From Pseudocitrobacter faecalis (lineage in GTDB: Bacteria; Pseudomonadota; Gammaproteobacteria; Enterobacterales; Enterobacteriaceae), in assembly GCA_003315335.1 (NCBI GenBank), contig QNRL01000001.1, positions 850,209 through 914,208 on the forward strand: a stretch of 64,000 nt of DNA, in the 5' to 3' direction. Of this stretch, positions 50,464 to 59,097 are shown one piece after another. How positions within the stretch are numbered: the first letter of the stretch is position 1; each line of letters starts with the position of its first letter. The notes beneath the pieces are model-generated. The model did not search any database. It was not told the DNA's origin and saw nothing but the letters and a program-made list of their open reading frames with translations. The translations under genes were made by a program, and so were the position numbers.

Positions 50464-50982
50464 ATCCTTTGGTGGGGGGTCACCAACACCTTTTCTTTCA
50501 GGAACCGCTCCCTGTGATGTTTATGTTCTCCCTTTACCGTCAAACCAGCCTCCCGCGCTTCTGTTCATGATGAGTTTTCAGTTTATACGCATTCTCAGAT
50601 TTAACCTGGTCGATTTTAATATTCCATAGGCGAACTAGCAGTTAAAATATGTCTTTTCCACTCCAATTCGCGGTTTATTAATTTACAAAACCTCAAAATC
50701 AAACTCTTACTGATGATAGAAATATCTTATTTCATCCGTAATGCAGATTAACCTTTTCTTTTTTACCGCATAAAAATGTTAATTTTTTCATATAAACAGT
50801 AAATAGCGCCATTAAATGTTGTATATGTGATATTTTTGTCTATCTAATGAACTTACCAGAACTTAAGATATCAACCAGACACTTTACAATCTAAAATATA
50901 CAGCCAGACTTTCCACTGTTTTACCACCAAAAGGAGATGATTCTTCTTTGTATTAAGAAAAAACCATTAACGAGTTCTGACT
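50464..50982. other. AT-rich divergent intergenic region (yehY / fimbrial regulator)
   Basis: About 520 bp. The half towards 50980 is very AT-rich with many A/T runs (for example around 50690-50900), as expected for H-NS-controlled fimbrial promoters. No inverted-repeat pair suggestive of an invertible fim switch and no recombinase gene is seen. No ORF is called. Confidence 0.6.
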
Positions 50983-51813
50983 ATGAGATTTTTATTTAAC
51001 AAACAGGTCATCTTTGACGCAGATTCTGGAACCTTATTTCTGGCTGATACTCCCGACGATGCGGTACAAATATCCAACCCAACTAAGCGATTATTATTAC
51101 TACTCACATGCCATCAAGGGGAAGTAATTAACCGCGAGATAATATTTAAAAAAGTCTGGGATGACTTTGGTATGGTTTCCAGTAATAACAACCTCAACCA
51201 TTGCATCAGCAAACTGCGCCGAATACTCCGTAACCTCGGGCTGGAAGAAGAGGTCATCACAACCGTACCCAAGATGGGGTTTATGCTCCATCAGCAGATC
51301 GGGGTCGAACTGCTTCCTGAACCCGAGACGAATCCTCCCATTGAAATTTTCAATGATATTTCAATGCGTAAACAGGGTGACTCTCCCACTACACCGGCTA
51401 TCGAGGCGAAAGCGCCCCCCTCTTCAGGGAAAATCCAGATCCTTTCCATCATAATGCTTTTTTGCGCAATTCTTGCGCTTTGCGTGACGCTCGCCTTCTG
51501 GTATCAGAATCGCCCGGAAGACCGTCGGGAAATTTATATCGGCGAAGCGGGAAACTGTAATGTACTGGTCTCCGTCCCTCTACCGAACAACACCGATACC
51601 GAAAGTTTGAAAAAGGGCATTCTGAGTTACGCGCAATCATTAAACCCGCAATGTCGTAGCGACCAGTATGTATTGGTTATCAAAAGCAATACTTTCAGAG
51701 TATACAGTAACGATCTTTCTCGCCTATATATGATGCTTTGCGGCTCACTTCGTGAAAATAAAGCGGAGGTTTGCTGGAGTCTGAACGAACCCGCCCCCAC
51801 CCCCAACCGCTAA
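50983..51813 (+). CDS. ToxR/CadC-like membrane-bound transcriptional regulator
   Basis: 276 residues: OmpR-type winged helix at about 1-105 (KRLLLLLTCHQGEVINREIIFKKVW, NNNLNHCISKLRRILRNLG, TTVPKMGFML), a linker, one membrane helix at 151-174 and a periplasmic domain of about 100 residues with three Cys. It starts the plus-strand fimbrial locus and has its own terminator, so it is the likely local activator. Similar one-component regulators sit beside other enteric fimbrial operons. Confidence 0.85.
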   Translation: MRFLFNKQVIFDADSGTLFLADTPDDAVQISNPTKRLLLLLTCHQGEVINREIIFKKVWDDFGMVSSNNNLNHCISKLRRILRNLGLEEEVITTVPKMGFMLHQQIGVELLPEPETNPPIEIFNDISMRKQGDSPTTPAIEAKAPPSSGKIQILSIIMLFCAILALCVTLAFWYQNRPEDRREIYIGEAGNCNVLVSVPLPNNTDTESLKKGILSYAQSLNPQCRSDQYVLVIKSNTFRVYSNDLSRLYMMLCGSLRENKAEVCWSLNEPAPTPNR

Positions 51814-51822
51814 TTTTTCTAT

Positions 51823-51848
51823 GGGCAGCGCCTGACTGCCCTTTTTTG
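51823..51848 (+). terminator. Terminator of the regulator gene
   Basis: Stem GGGCAG/CTGCCC with a seven-base loop followed by TTTTTT, ten bases after the regulator stop. Confidence 0.8.
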
Positions 51849-52197
51849 CTCTATATCAATTTTGCATTTTTGATTCGACAAGAGAAATGCGATCTCGATC
51901 CTCTCTGGTGATTATCACTTCAGATTTTACCTAAGTCACCTTTACTAACCGATAACATTACCGCCGGTTATTTCAGCGTATAAAACCACACCTACGTATA
52001 ATTCCGCATCATTAACAGAATATTAATCTTAATATTCACCTGTTAATAGTTAATGATTACAGAGCCTAGGAAATATCTTAACCTTTTCGTACATGTTACT
52101 GCTGGTTTGCAACACCTCGTTTACCCGCGTTTAAAGCTGCCCGCAGAAGCCATGGAACAAGCAATCAGGTCTACTCAGGATTAACAGGAAACGCATC
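51849..52197 (+). other. Promoter region of the fimbrial structural operon
   Basis: 349 bp, AT-rich in the middle (about 51960-52090), no ORF. AACAGGAAACGC before 52198 supplies the ribosome site of the pilin gene. Separate transcription of regulator and structural genes is implied by the terminator at 51823. Confidence 0.6.
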
Positions 52198-52734
52198 ATG
52201 TTAAAAAAATGTTACTTAGCTATGCTGTCAGGCTCTCTTCTGGTGTCCGCCAACGCAATGGCTCTTTCAGATAACACCATCACTTTCCAGGGCGAAGTCA
52301 CGGACGAAACCTGTTCTGTGGCGATTAACGGTAACCAGGCCACTCCCGTTGTTCTGCTGCCAACGGTAAGCAGCACCGATCTGGGCGCCAGTGGTGATAC
52401 CGCGGGCCCGGTAACCTTTGATATCGGCCTTACCGGCTGCACCGGCGACACCACAAACGCCACCAAGATCTCTACCGTCTTCGTCGGCAATCAGGTGACC
52501 ACTAACGGTAACCTGGGCAATACCGGCACCGCGTCCAACGTTGAAGTACAAATTCTGGATACCAAAGGTACCGAAATTAACCTGACGAACGGATTCACCG
52601 GTACCGGCGACCTGACGTTAGCCGCAGGCGAAAAAGAAGTGTCCGCAACCTATACCGCGCAGTACTACGCGAATGGCAAAGCGACCGCGGGTACTGTTGA
52701 AGCCACCATGCAGTACGCCGTCTCTTACCAGTAA
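52198..52734 (+). CDS. Major fimbrial subunit (type 1-like pilin)
   Basis: 178-residue exported pilin. Signal peptide 1-22, the Gly/Thr-rich donor strand start (DNTITFQGEVTDETCSV), the pilin Cys pair at C39 and C80, and the C-terminal beta-zipper ending in the penultimate Tyr (MQYAVSYQ). Family is the alpha/type 1-like FimA superfamily. The hairpin after the stop would allow excess pilin mRNA over the downstream genes. Confidence 0.92.
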   Translation: MLKKCYLAMLSGSLLVSANAMALSDNTITFQGEVTDETCSVAINGNQATPVVLLPTVSSTDLGASGDTAGPVTFDIGLTGCTGDTTNATKISTVFVGNQVTTNGNLGNTGTASNVEVQILDTKGTEINLTNGFTGTGDLTLAAGEKEVSATYTAQYYANGKATAGTVEATMQYAVSYQ

Positions 52735-52744
52735 TTCTCTTCAG

Positions 52745-52771
52745 GGCACAGCCCGTGCTGTGCCTTTTTTT
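52745..52771 (+). terminator. Hairpin after the pilin gene (partial terminator)
   Basis: Perfect 8-bp GGCACAGC/GCTGTGCC stem with CCGT loop and seven T, between pilin stop and chaperone start. The downstream chaperone gene starts 15 bp after it, so it probably works as an attenuator giving high pilin-to-usher ratios. Confidence 0.8.
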
Positions 52772-52785
52772 GACGGAAGGAATCC

Positions 52786-53544
52786 ATGATTTCAATGCGC
52801 GTCTTTCATCGCAGTTTTCTGTGGCTGGTCGCCTTTAGTCTGAGCGGTCTTGCCACGGCCCACGCCAGCGTCACCATGCTGGGCAGCCGTATTATTTACA
52901 ACGCGAAGTCTTCCTCCGTGGATGTTCAGCTCAAAAATAATGACGCCTACCCCTACGTTGTGCAGACGTGGTTTGACGAAGGTAATGTCGACGCCAATCC
53001 ACAAAATAGCCATGCGGTACCGTTTTTATCAACGCCGCCGGTTTTCCGCATTCAGGCTAAAGCAGGGCAAATCGTGCGCATCGTCTATAGCGGCGCGAAA
53101 CCGTTGCCGAAAGACAGAGAATCCGTCTACTGGTTCAACTTCTTACAGGTTCCTCCGACTAACGTGGCGGGCGATCAAAAGCAAAACAAGATGCTGATTA
53201 TGCTGCGTACCCGGGTGAAGCTGTTTTTCCGCCCGGAAGGTCTCTCCGCGCCGGGAGATATTACCAAAAGCCTGCATGTTTCTGCCGTACGCGATAGCCG
53301 TAAAGGCGTAGGCATTCAGGTAAAAAATACGTCGGCATGGTTTGCTTCACTTTCCAATATGACCGTCGACGCAGGCGGCAGCAAAATCCCGGTTAACGTG
53401 GATATGGTCTCGCCCTTTTCCAGTGAAACATTTTGGCTAAACGGTACACGCGCACCTCAGCAGAGCCGGGGAAAAGTCACTCTGACGGCGATTAATGACC
53501 AGGGCGCAAGGATAAGCGAGCACTACGATGTTACGTACCCCTGA
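52786..53544 (+). CDS. Fimbrial periplasmic chaperone 1
   Basis: 252-residue PapD-like chaperone: signal peptide about 1-26, N-terminal Ig domain with GSRIIYNAKSSSVDVQLKN, the conserved Arg/Lys groove region and the signature SVYWFNFLQVPP, and a C-terminal domain. GACGGAAGGAATCC precedes the ATG. Overlaps the usher start by 17 bases. Confidence 0.92.
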   Translation: MISMRVFHRSFLWLVAFSLSGLATAHASVTMLGSRIIYNAKSSSVDVQLKNNDAYPYVVQTWFDEGNVDANPQNSHAVPFLSTPPVFRIQAKAGQIVRIVYSGAKPLPKDRESVYWFNFLQVPPTNVAGDQKQNKMLIMLRTRVKLFFRPEGLSAPGDITKSLHVSAVRDSRKGVGIQVKNTSAWFASLSNMTVDAGGSKIPVNVDMVSPFSSETFWLNGTRAPQQSRGKVTLTAINDQGARISEHYDVTYP

Positions 53545-56083
53545 TTTCCCTTTAAAACGGCTCACATCGCTGATTGCCTTGATCGTTGCGGGTGCCGCGC
53601 AAGCTGAGGATTACTATTTTGATCCCGCGCTGTTTCAGGGATCTGCATATGGGCAAAATATCGGGCAGTTTAATCAGCAACATATTTCTCCAGGGAATTA
53701 CCTGGCGGATGTGTATGTGAATAACACGCTGGTGAAAACAGGTGTCAAAGTCACATTTGCAGACAAGGGCCCCGACAGTGCGCCGGAGCCCTGTCTGACC
53801 GCTTCATTGATGAAAAGCGCACAGCTCAAAGCCGTGTCGGAAGACGATGAGCCCACAACCTGCAAACCGTTTACCGTCTGGGTGCCGGACGGTAGCTGGC
53901 AGTTCGAGTCATCGACTTTACGGCTACAGCTCGCCATTCCCATGACCGAACTGGTGCACAATCCGCGCGGTTATATCTCACCCGAAGAGTGGGATAGCGG
54001 CGCATCCGCGATATTTTTACGCCATAACACCAGCTATACGGTTAATGAAAATACCGACAGCCACTACCGCTATCAATATTTATGGAGCGGTATTAACGCT
54101 GGCACCAACCTTGGCCTGTGGCAAGTGCGCCACCAGGGCAATTTGCGCTATGTCGATAATAATCAGACCGGCAGCGCCTATCGCTATAACAGCGTACGTA
54201 CCTGGGTTCAACGTCCGATCGAGCAACTTGAGAGCATCATGACGCTTGGTGATAGCTACACCGACAGCAGCCTGTTCGGCAGCCTATCATTTAATGGGGT
54301 TAAGCTCGCCACCGACGAAAGAATGTGGCCGCAGGGCAAACGCGGTTATGCGCCAGAAGTGCGCGGTATTGCCGGCAGCAGCGCGCGGGTAATCATCAGT
54401 CAGTTGGGTAAAACTATCTATGAAACAAATGTTCCTCCGGGGGCGTTTGTCATTAACGATCTCTATAACACCCGTAATCAGGGCGATCTCCAGGTTGAAG
54501 TGGTGGAAGCCAACGGCAAAACGTCGACCTTCACGGTGCCCTACTCTGCCGTGCCCGACTCGGTTCGCCCCGGGAACTGGCACTACTCGCTGTCGATGGG
54601 ACGCGTGCGTCAGTATTACAGCGTGAATAACAATTTCTTTGAAGTCACGCTGCAGCACGGCATCAATAATAACTTTACGCTCAACGCCGGGGCGCGTATC
54701 GCTAAAGAATATCAGGCCTGGCTGGCCGGTGGCGTGTGGGCAACCGAGCTCGGCGCATTTGGCATGAATGCCACCTGGTCAAACGCGCAGGTTGAAAATG
54801 GCGATCGTCAGCAAGGCTGGCGCAGCGAGTTAAGCTACAGCAAAACGTTTTCATCCGGCACGAATCTGGTGCTGGCGGCGTACCGCTATTCCACCAGCGG
54901 GTTCCGCGATCTCCAGGATGTCCTTGGCGTTCGCCGGGAAAACAAAAGTGGTGAAGATTACTACTCTGATACGTTGCATCAGCGCAACCGACTGTCGGCG
55001 ACGGTAAGCCAGCCCTTATGGGGTTTTGGCACGCTCAACATGAGTGCCAGCACAGCGGATTACTACAATAACCAGTCGCGTATTACACAGTTACAGCTGG
55101 GCTACAGCAATCAGTGGCAGCTTATCAGCTACGGCTTCAACGTTGCACGTCAGCGTACGTCGTGGGACTACGGACGTTTTTATAGCAGCGTGAACGATCC
55201 CGATGACGCCAGCAGCCGACAAAAATACACCGAGACCACCGTCTCGATGAATATTTCCATCCCACTCGACTGGGGGCGAAGCCGTTCCTCTGTTGCCATG
55301 AACTACAACCAGACGCGCCAAAGCCGTTCCGCCACCGTCTCGATGACCGGCTCTGCAGGGGAAGGCGGCGATTTCTCCTGGTCCATGTATGGCGGATATG
55401 AGCGTTATCGCGATGGCAGCACCGACAGTTCCGCGACCTTCGGCGCGGGCGTTCAGGAAAATACCCGCATCGGCGCACTGCGGGCCAATTACGACCAGGG
55501 AAGCAACTACCGTCAGACCGGGCTGGGCGCGTCGGGCACGATCGTGCTGCATCCTGGCGGCGTGACGCTCGGGCCCTACACCAGCGATACCTTTGCGCTT
55601 ATCCACGCGGACGGCGCGCAGGGTGCCCGCGTACAAAACGGCCAGGGCGCGGTCGTCGATAGCTTCGGCTACGCCATTCTGCCTTCACTGGCACCGTATC
55701 GTGTCAATAACGTTAGCCTTGATACACAGCAAATGACGGCAGATGCCGAGCTCACCGGCGGCAGCCAGCGCGTGGTGCCCTATTCCGGCGCTATCGCGCG
55801 GGTGAACTTCAACACGCTAAAAGGAAAAGCGGTGTTGATAAACCTTAATGCGGGCAACGGCGTTCTGCCACCGATGGGGGCCGATGTGCTGGATAGTGAA
55901 GGGACGCTGATAGGCATGGTCGGTCAGGGCGGGCAAATTTACGCGCGAATTCCGGCGGCGTCCGGCTCGCTGCTGGGGCGCTGGGGCGCGAACGCTCATC
56001 AACGCTGCCGCGTACCGTATCAGCTTCCCGCCGATGACGAGAAACAGATAATCACCTTAAATCAACGCTGCGAGAAGGAATAA
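53528..56083 (+). CDS. Fimbrial outer-membrane usher
   Basis: 851-residue FimD/PapC-type usher: signal peptide about 1-26, N-terminal chaperone-binding domain (YYFDPALFQG), 24-strand barrel with plug (DSVRPGNWHYSLSMG region following it), and two C-terminal domains ending with a Cys pair (QRCRVPY and NQRCEKE). Length and features are complete with no frameshift. Confidence 0.94.
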   Translation: MLRTPDFPLKRLTSLIALIVAGAAQAEDYYFDPALFQGSAYGQNIGQFNQQHISPGNYLADVYVNNTLVKTGVKVTFADKGPDSAPEPCLTASLMKSAQLKAVSEDDEPTTCKPFTVWVPDGSWQFESSTLRLQLAIPMTELVHNPRGYISPEEWDSGASAIFLRHNTSYTVNENTDSHYRYQYLWSGINAGTNLGLWQVRHQGNLRYVDNNQTGSAYRYNSVRTWVQRPIEQLESIMTLGDSYTDSSLFGSLSFNGVKLATDERMWPQGKRGYAPEVRGIAGSSARVIISQLGKTIYETNVPPGAFVINDLYNTRNQGDLQVEVVEANGKTSTFTVPYSAVPDSVRPGNWHYSLSMGRVRQYYSVNNNFFEVTLQHGINNNFTLNAGARIAKEYQAWLAGGVWATELGAFGMNATWSNAQVENGDRQQGWRSELSYSKTFSSGTNLVLAAYRYSTSGFRDLQDVLGVRRENKSGEDYYSDTLHQRNRLSATVSQPLWGFGTLNMSASTADYYNNQSRITQLQLGYSNQWQLISYGFNVARQRTSWDYGRFYSSVNDPDDASSRQKYTETTVSMNISIPLDWGRSRSSVAMNYNQTRQSRSATVSMTGSAGEGGDFSWSMYGGYERYRDGSTDSSATFGAGVQENTRIGALRANYDQGSNYRQTGLGASGTIVLHPGGVTLGPYTSDTFALIHADGAQGARVQNGQGAVVDSFGYAILPSLAPYRVNNVSLDTQQMTADAELTGGSQRVVPYSGAIARVNFNTLKGKAVLINLNAGNGVLPPMGADVLDSEGTLIGMVGQGGQIYARIPAASGSLLGRWGANAHQRCRVPYQLPADDEKQIITLNQRCEKE

Positions 56084-56087
56084 CATC

Positions 56088-57413
56088 ATGCGCGCCTGGC
56101 TTCAACTCCTGAGCATCCTCGTTGGCATTCTCTTTTGCACCTCGCTATGGGCTACTTGCACCCGCGTGACCAGTACAAGCTCGCTCTCTGACGCCGCCAA
56201 AAGCGCAGGCTATACGGCAGCAAGCTGGACAGGCGCCTGCGATACCTGTAGCGGCAACGTAGGTCTTCCAGCGGTCATTAGCCTGAACAGCGGCAGCAAC
56301 TTTCAGCCGTCAGGCACACTGCTGGGCAGCGGCGTGGGGAGCTTTTTGACCGCCGCCACCAATAGCCCCTATACCGCGAATCAGATACTGTTTCGCTGCG
56401 CTGTCGCGGATGCCGACAGTCTGTATGAGTTTTACGCCACCAACGGCGACGCGACGTATGCCGGGAAATATACCACCTCAGAAGTGGACGGAGCTTACTA
56501 CGACTATGTGAAAAACGTCGCGGTACGCATGACGAATCTCACCACCGGCGAATACTACAGCCGCTACTGGAAGTCGCGTAAATTTACCGCCAGCGACTGG
56601 TACAGCGATGGAACCTATATTTATATTCCAGCCAGCGCATTCAGTAACGTGCTGTATGAGATGTTCAAAATCACCTCAACGACTTACGGCTATCAAAGTG
56701 CAAATCGTTATGTGGATACCTATACCCAACCACGCGGTTATATCGCCTTTAAAGGCCCAGGTATCTCCCCATCGCTGGCCGACGGCGCGGACAGTCTCTC
56801 CAACTATTCAGGCTGGTATACCGGCTGGCCGGGTGCATGGGGCAGCTACGGCAGCGTCACCTATATACGTGGGGCGATTTGCCAGGTCAGCGATTATCCC
56901 GCGCGCGTACTGCTACCGACGATGAGTGTCGCTCAGTTGCAGGCCGGAAACGCCAGCCAGGCGCCGTTCACTGTCAGCCTGCAGTGTGAATCCGGCGCGA
57001 TTTCAAGCACCAGCGCCTCAACCGCCAGCGCCGCAAACGTCGCCATGGGCTTTCTGGTCAATCAGCCCGCCGCCGTGGCTGCGGCGCGCACGCTGAATCT
57101 GGTGACCAGCGGCGGTGGCCTGACATGGTTGCTGGATACCCAGTACGGCAGCAGCGGCGTCGCCTCAGGTGTGGGCATTAAGATTTATAACAGCAATGGC
57201 ACCGCGCTTAATCTGCTGCCAGACCAATCCAGTATGGGCACCGGGAACACGCGAGGCTGGTACGCCTACAAAGATCTCACCACGCTGGTTTCATCAGACA
57301 CCGTGACAACGTATACCGGCGATTTCACCGCCTCTCTTGAAGCCATCAGCGGTCAAACGGTTACCGCAGGAACAGTCAATGCGCAATTACAAGTGGTGGT
57401 CAGTTTTCAGTAA
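56088..57413 (+). CDS. Fimbrial tip adhesin (two-domain)
   Basis: 441 residues: signal peptide about 1-22, an N-terminal lectin-like domain rich in Tyr, Gly, Ser and Asn, with Cys near the start, and a C-terminal pilin domain ending AQLQVVVSFQ that supplies the groove for the first pilin. It starts five bases after the usher. Receptor is unknown; the sequence does not match FimH or PapG closely enough for a named call. Confidence 0.82.
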   Translation: MRAWLQLLSILVGILFCTSLWATCTRVTSTSSLSDAAKSAGYTAASWTGACDTCSGNVGLPAVISLNSGSNFQPSGTLLGSGVGSFLTAATNSPYTANQILFRCAVADADSLYEFYATNGDATYAGKYTTSEVDGAYYDYVKNVAVRMTNLTTGEYYSRYWKSRKFTASDWYSDGTYIYIPASAFSNVLYEMFKITSTTYGYQSANRYVDTYTQPRGYIAFKGPGISPSLADGADSLSNYSGWYTGWPGAWGSYGSVTYIRGAICQVSDYPARVLLPTMSVAQLQAGNASQAPFTVSLQCESGAISSTSASTASAANVAMGFLVNQPAAVAAARTLNLVTSGGGLTWLLDTQYGSSGVASGVGIKIYNSNGTALNLLPDQSSMGTGNTRGWYAYKDLTTLVSSDTVTTYTGDFTASLEAISGQTVTAGTVNAQLQVVVSFQ

Positions 57414-58098
57414 GGTGGCGTTACTGCTGGCATTTTCGGCTCAGGTGAGCGCCGCAGTAAACGTTGATCGTACGCGGATCGTTTTCAGCGCCCGCGACGT
57501 CGCTCGCACGTTAAACCTGTCTAACGATGGGGCAATGCCAATGGTCATTCAGGTATGGGCAGACGATGGCGATCCGGCCAGCACGCCGGATGTGAACCCT
57601 ACGCCGGTGGTCGTCATTCCACCGGTCTTTAAAATGCTCCCGGGCGAGCTTCGGTCATTAAAACTGATGCTCGCCTCTCGCCAGGGACTGGCTGAGGACA
57701 GGGAAACACTCTTCTGGCTCAATATTTATCAGATTGCCCCGGATAACGCGGCAAGTGGCCGTGAAGGACAAAAGGTGATTTTGCCACTGCGATTACGCAT
57801 GAAGATTTTCATTCGCCCGGCAGGCTTGCCGACGCCTGAGGAAAAAGATGAACGCGGGCTGCGCTTTCGCGTTAGCGAAGAGACGTTGCGGGTGGAAAAT
57901 CCCTCACCCTGGTATATGAGTTTATCGCTGCACCTTCCCGGCCAGCAGAAACCGACCAGTATGATGATTGCGCCTCACGCTCAGGAACAGATAACGCGCC
58001 CTGCGACCCTCAACGCGGGAAGCCGTCTGGTTTATGATGTGATTACCGATGACGGCAACTACCGACGTTATCAGGCAAACCTGACCACTGGCGGGTAA
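57379..58098 (+). CDS. Fimbrial periplasmic chaperone 2
   Basis: 239-residue PapD-like chaperone with signal peptide 1-25 (FSAQVSA), RIVFSARDVARTLNLSNDG and the signature TLFWLNIYQIAP. ATG 57379 lies inside the adhesin end (35-base overlap); an earlier in-frame ATG at 57337 would remove the proper signal peptide. A second chaperone after the adhesin suggests it serves the adhesin specifically. Confidence 0.87.
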   Translation: MRNYKWWSVFSKVALLLAFSAQVSAAVNVDRTRIVFSARDVARTLNLSNDGAMPMVIQVWADDGDPASTPDVNPTPVVVIPPVFKMLPGELRSLKLMLASRQGLAEDRETLFWLNIYQIAPDNAASGREGQKVILPLRLRMKIFIRPAGLPTPEEKDERGLRFRVSEETLRVENPSPWYMSLSLHLPGQQKPTSMMIAPHAQEQITRPATLNAGSRLVYDVITDDGNYRRYQANLTTGG

Positions 58099-58101
58099 AC
58101 G

Positions 58102-58129
58102 TTCAGGGCGTCATTAATGACGCCCTGAA
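58102..58129. terminator. Bidirectional terminator (fimbrial operon / osmF)
   Basis: Perfect 28-base inverted repeat TTCAGGGCGTCATT/AATGACGCCCTGAA between the convergent chaperone and osmF genes, with an A/T-rich flank on the plus side (ATATTATTT). Suited to ending both transcripts. Confidence 0.8.
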
Positions 58130-58132
58130 ATA

Positions 58133-59050
58133 TTATTTCACCAGTCCCTTCTCTTTCAGGTAGTCCGCCGCCACTTTCTTAGCATCGACGCCCTCCACCG
58201 CAATGCGGGCGTTAAGCTGCTGAAGGGTTTTCTCATCCAGGCTTTCGAATACCGGTTTCAACCAGTTTTCCAGTTGCGGATATTCCTTCAGCACCGCTTC
58301 GCGCACCACGGGCGCTGGAGCGTAAATCGGCTGCACGCCTTTCGGATCGCTCAGGGTGACTAATCCCAGCGCGGCCACCGGGCCATCGGTGCCGTAGGCC
58401 ATCGCCGCATTCACGCCGGACGTTTGCTGGGCGGCGGCTTTAATCGTTACCGCGGTATCACCGCCCGCCAGCGACAACAACTGCGGCTGGTTAAGTTTGA
58501 ACGCGTAGGCTTTCTCAAAGGCAGGAAGCGCATCCGGGCGTTCGATAAACTCAGCGGAGGCCGCAAGCTTAAAGCTCCCGCCCGTTTTCAGATAGCGGCT
58601 AAGGTCGTCCAGAGAAGAGAGTTTATTTTTCTCCGCGAGATCCTGACGCACGGCAATGGTCCAGGTGTTGTTGGCAGGCGCAGGCGTCAGCCAGATAAGA
58701 TGATTTTTCTCACCATCGAGCTTTTTGACTTTTTCGTAACCCTGCCGGGCGTTTTTCCACGCCGCGTCGTTTTCATCTTTAAAGAAAAACGCGCCGTTGC
58801 CGGTGTATTCCGGGTAAATATCCAGCTCGCCTGAAGTGATAGCGCCGCGCACCACCGGCGTCGTGCCAAGCTGCACTTTATTGACTGTTTTTACGTCGTG
58901 GCTTTCCAGTACCTGCAAAATAATATTACCGAGCAGCGCCCCTTCGGTATCAATTTTTGAGCCGACTTTTACCGGAGAGGCGGCCTGAAGCGGCAGGCTC
59001 ACGGCTGCCAGAAGTGCCAGTGAACCTGCCCAACGTTTTGTACCTGACAT
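58133..59050 (-). CDS. osmF: OsmF (YehZ), glycine betaine-binding protein
   Basis: 305-residue periplasmic binding protein: signal peptide 1-23 (cleavage after LQA), then VKVGSKIDTEGALLGNIIL and the OpuAC-type domain (AAMAYGTDGPVAALGLVTL). Length as in E. coli. It is the binding protein for YehYXW, but those genes are 7.7 kb away on the other side of the fimbrial locus. AGGAATC precedes the ATG. Confidence 0.95.
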   Translation of the reverse strand: MSGTKRWAGSLALLAAVSLPLQAASPVKVGSKIDTEGALLGNIILQVLESHDVKTVNKVQLGTTPVVRGAITSGELDIYPEYTGNGAFFFKDENDAAWKNARQGYEKVKKLDGEKNHLIWLTPAPANNTWTIAVRQDLAEKNKLSSLDDLSRYLKTGGSFKLAASAEFIERPDALPAFEKAYAFKLNQPQLLSLAGGDTAVTIKAAAQQTSGVNAAMAYGTDGPVAALGLVTLSDPKGVQPIYAPAPVVREAVLKEYPQLENWLKPVFESLDEKTLQQLNARIAVEGVDAKKVAADYLKEKGLVK

Positions 59051-59086
59051 ACTGATTCCTCATTATTTTCATGTTCCTGAGGAAAA

Positions 59087-59093
59087 AGCGTAG
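59087..59093 (-). promoter_or_regulatory. RpoS-like -10 element of osmF
   Basis: On the minus strand CTACGCT followed by TTTT matches the sigma-S -10 consensus CTAYRCTT. It lies in the 47-bp gap between the MFS stop and osmF, about 37 bp before the ATG. osmF is RpoS-dependent in E. coli. Confidence 0.45.
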
Positions 59094-59097
59094 TCGA

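Noticed and set aside
50464..50982. Invertible promoter element for fimbrial phase variation
   Set aside because: No pair of inverted repeats and no FimB/E-type recombinase seen nearby.
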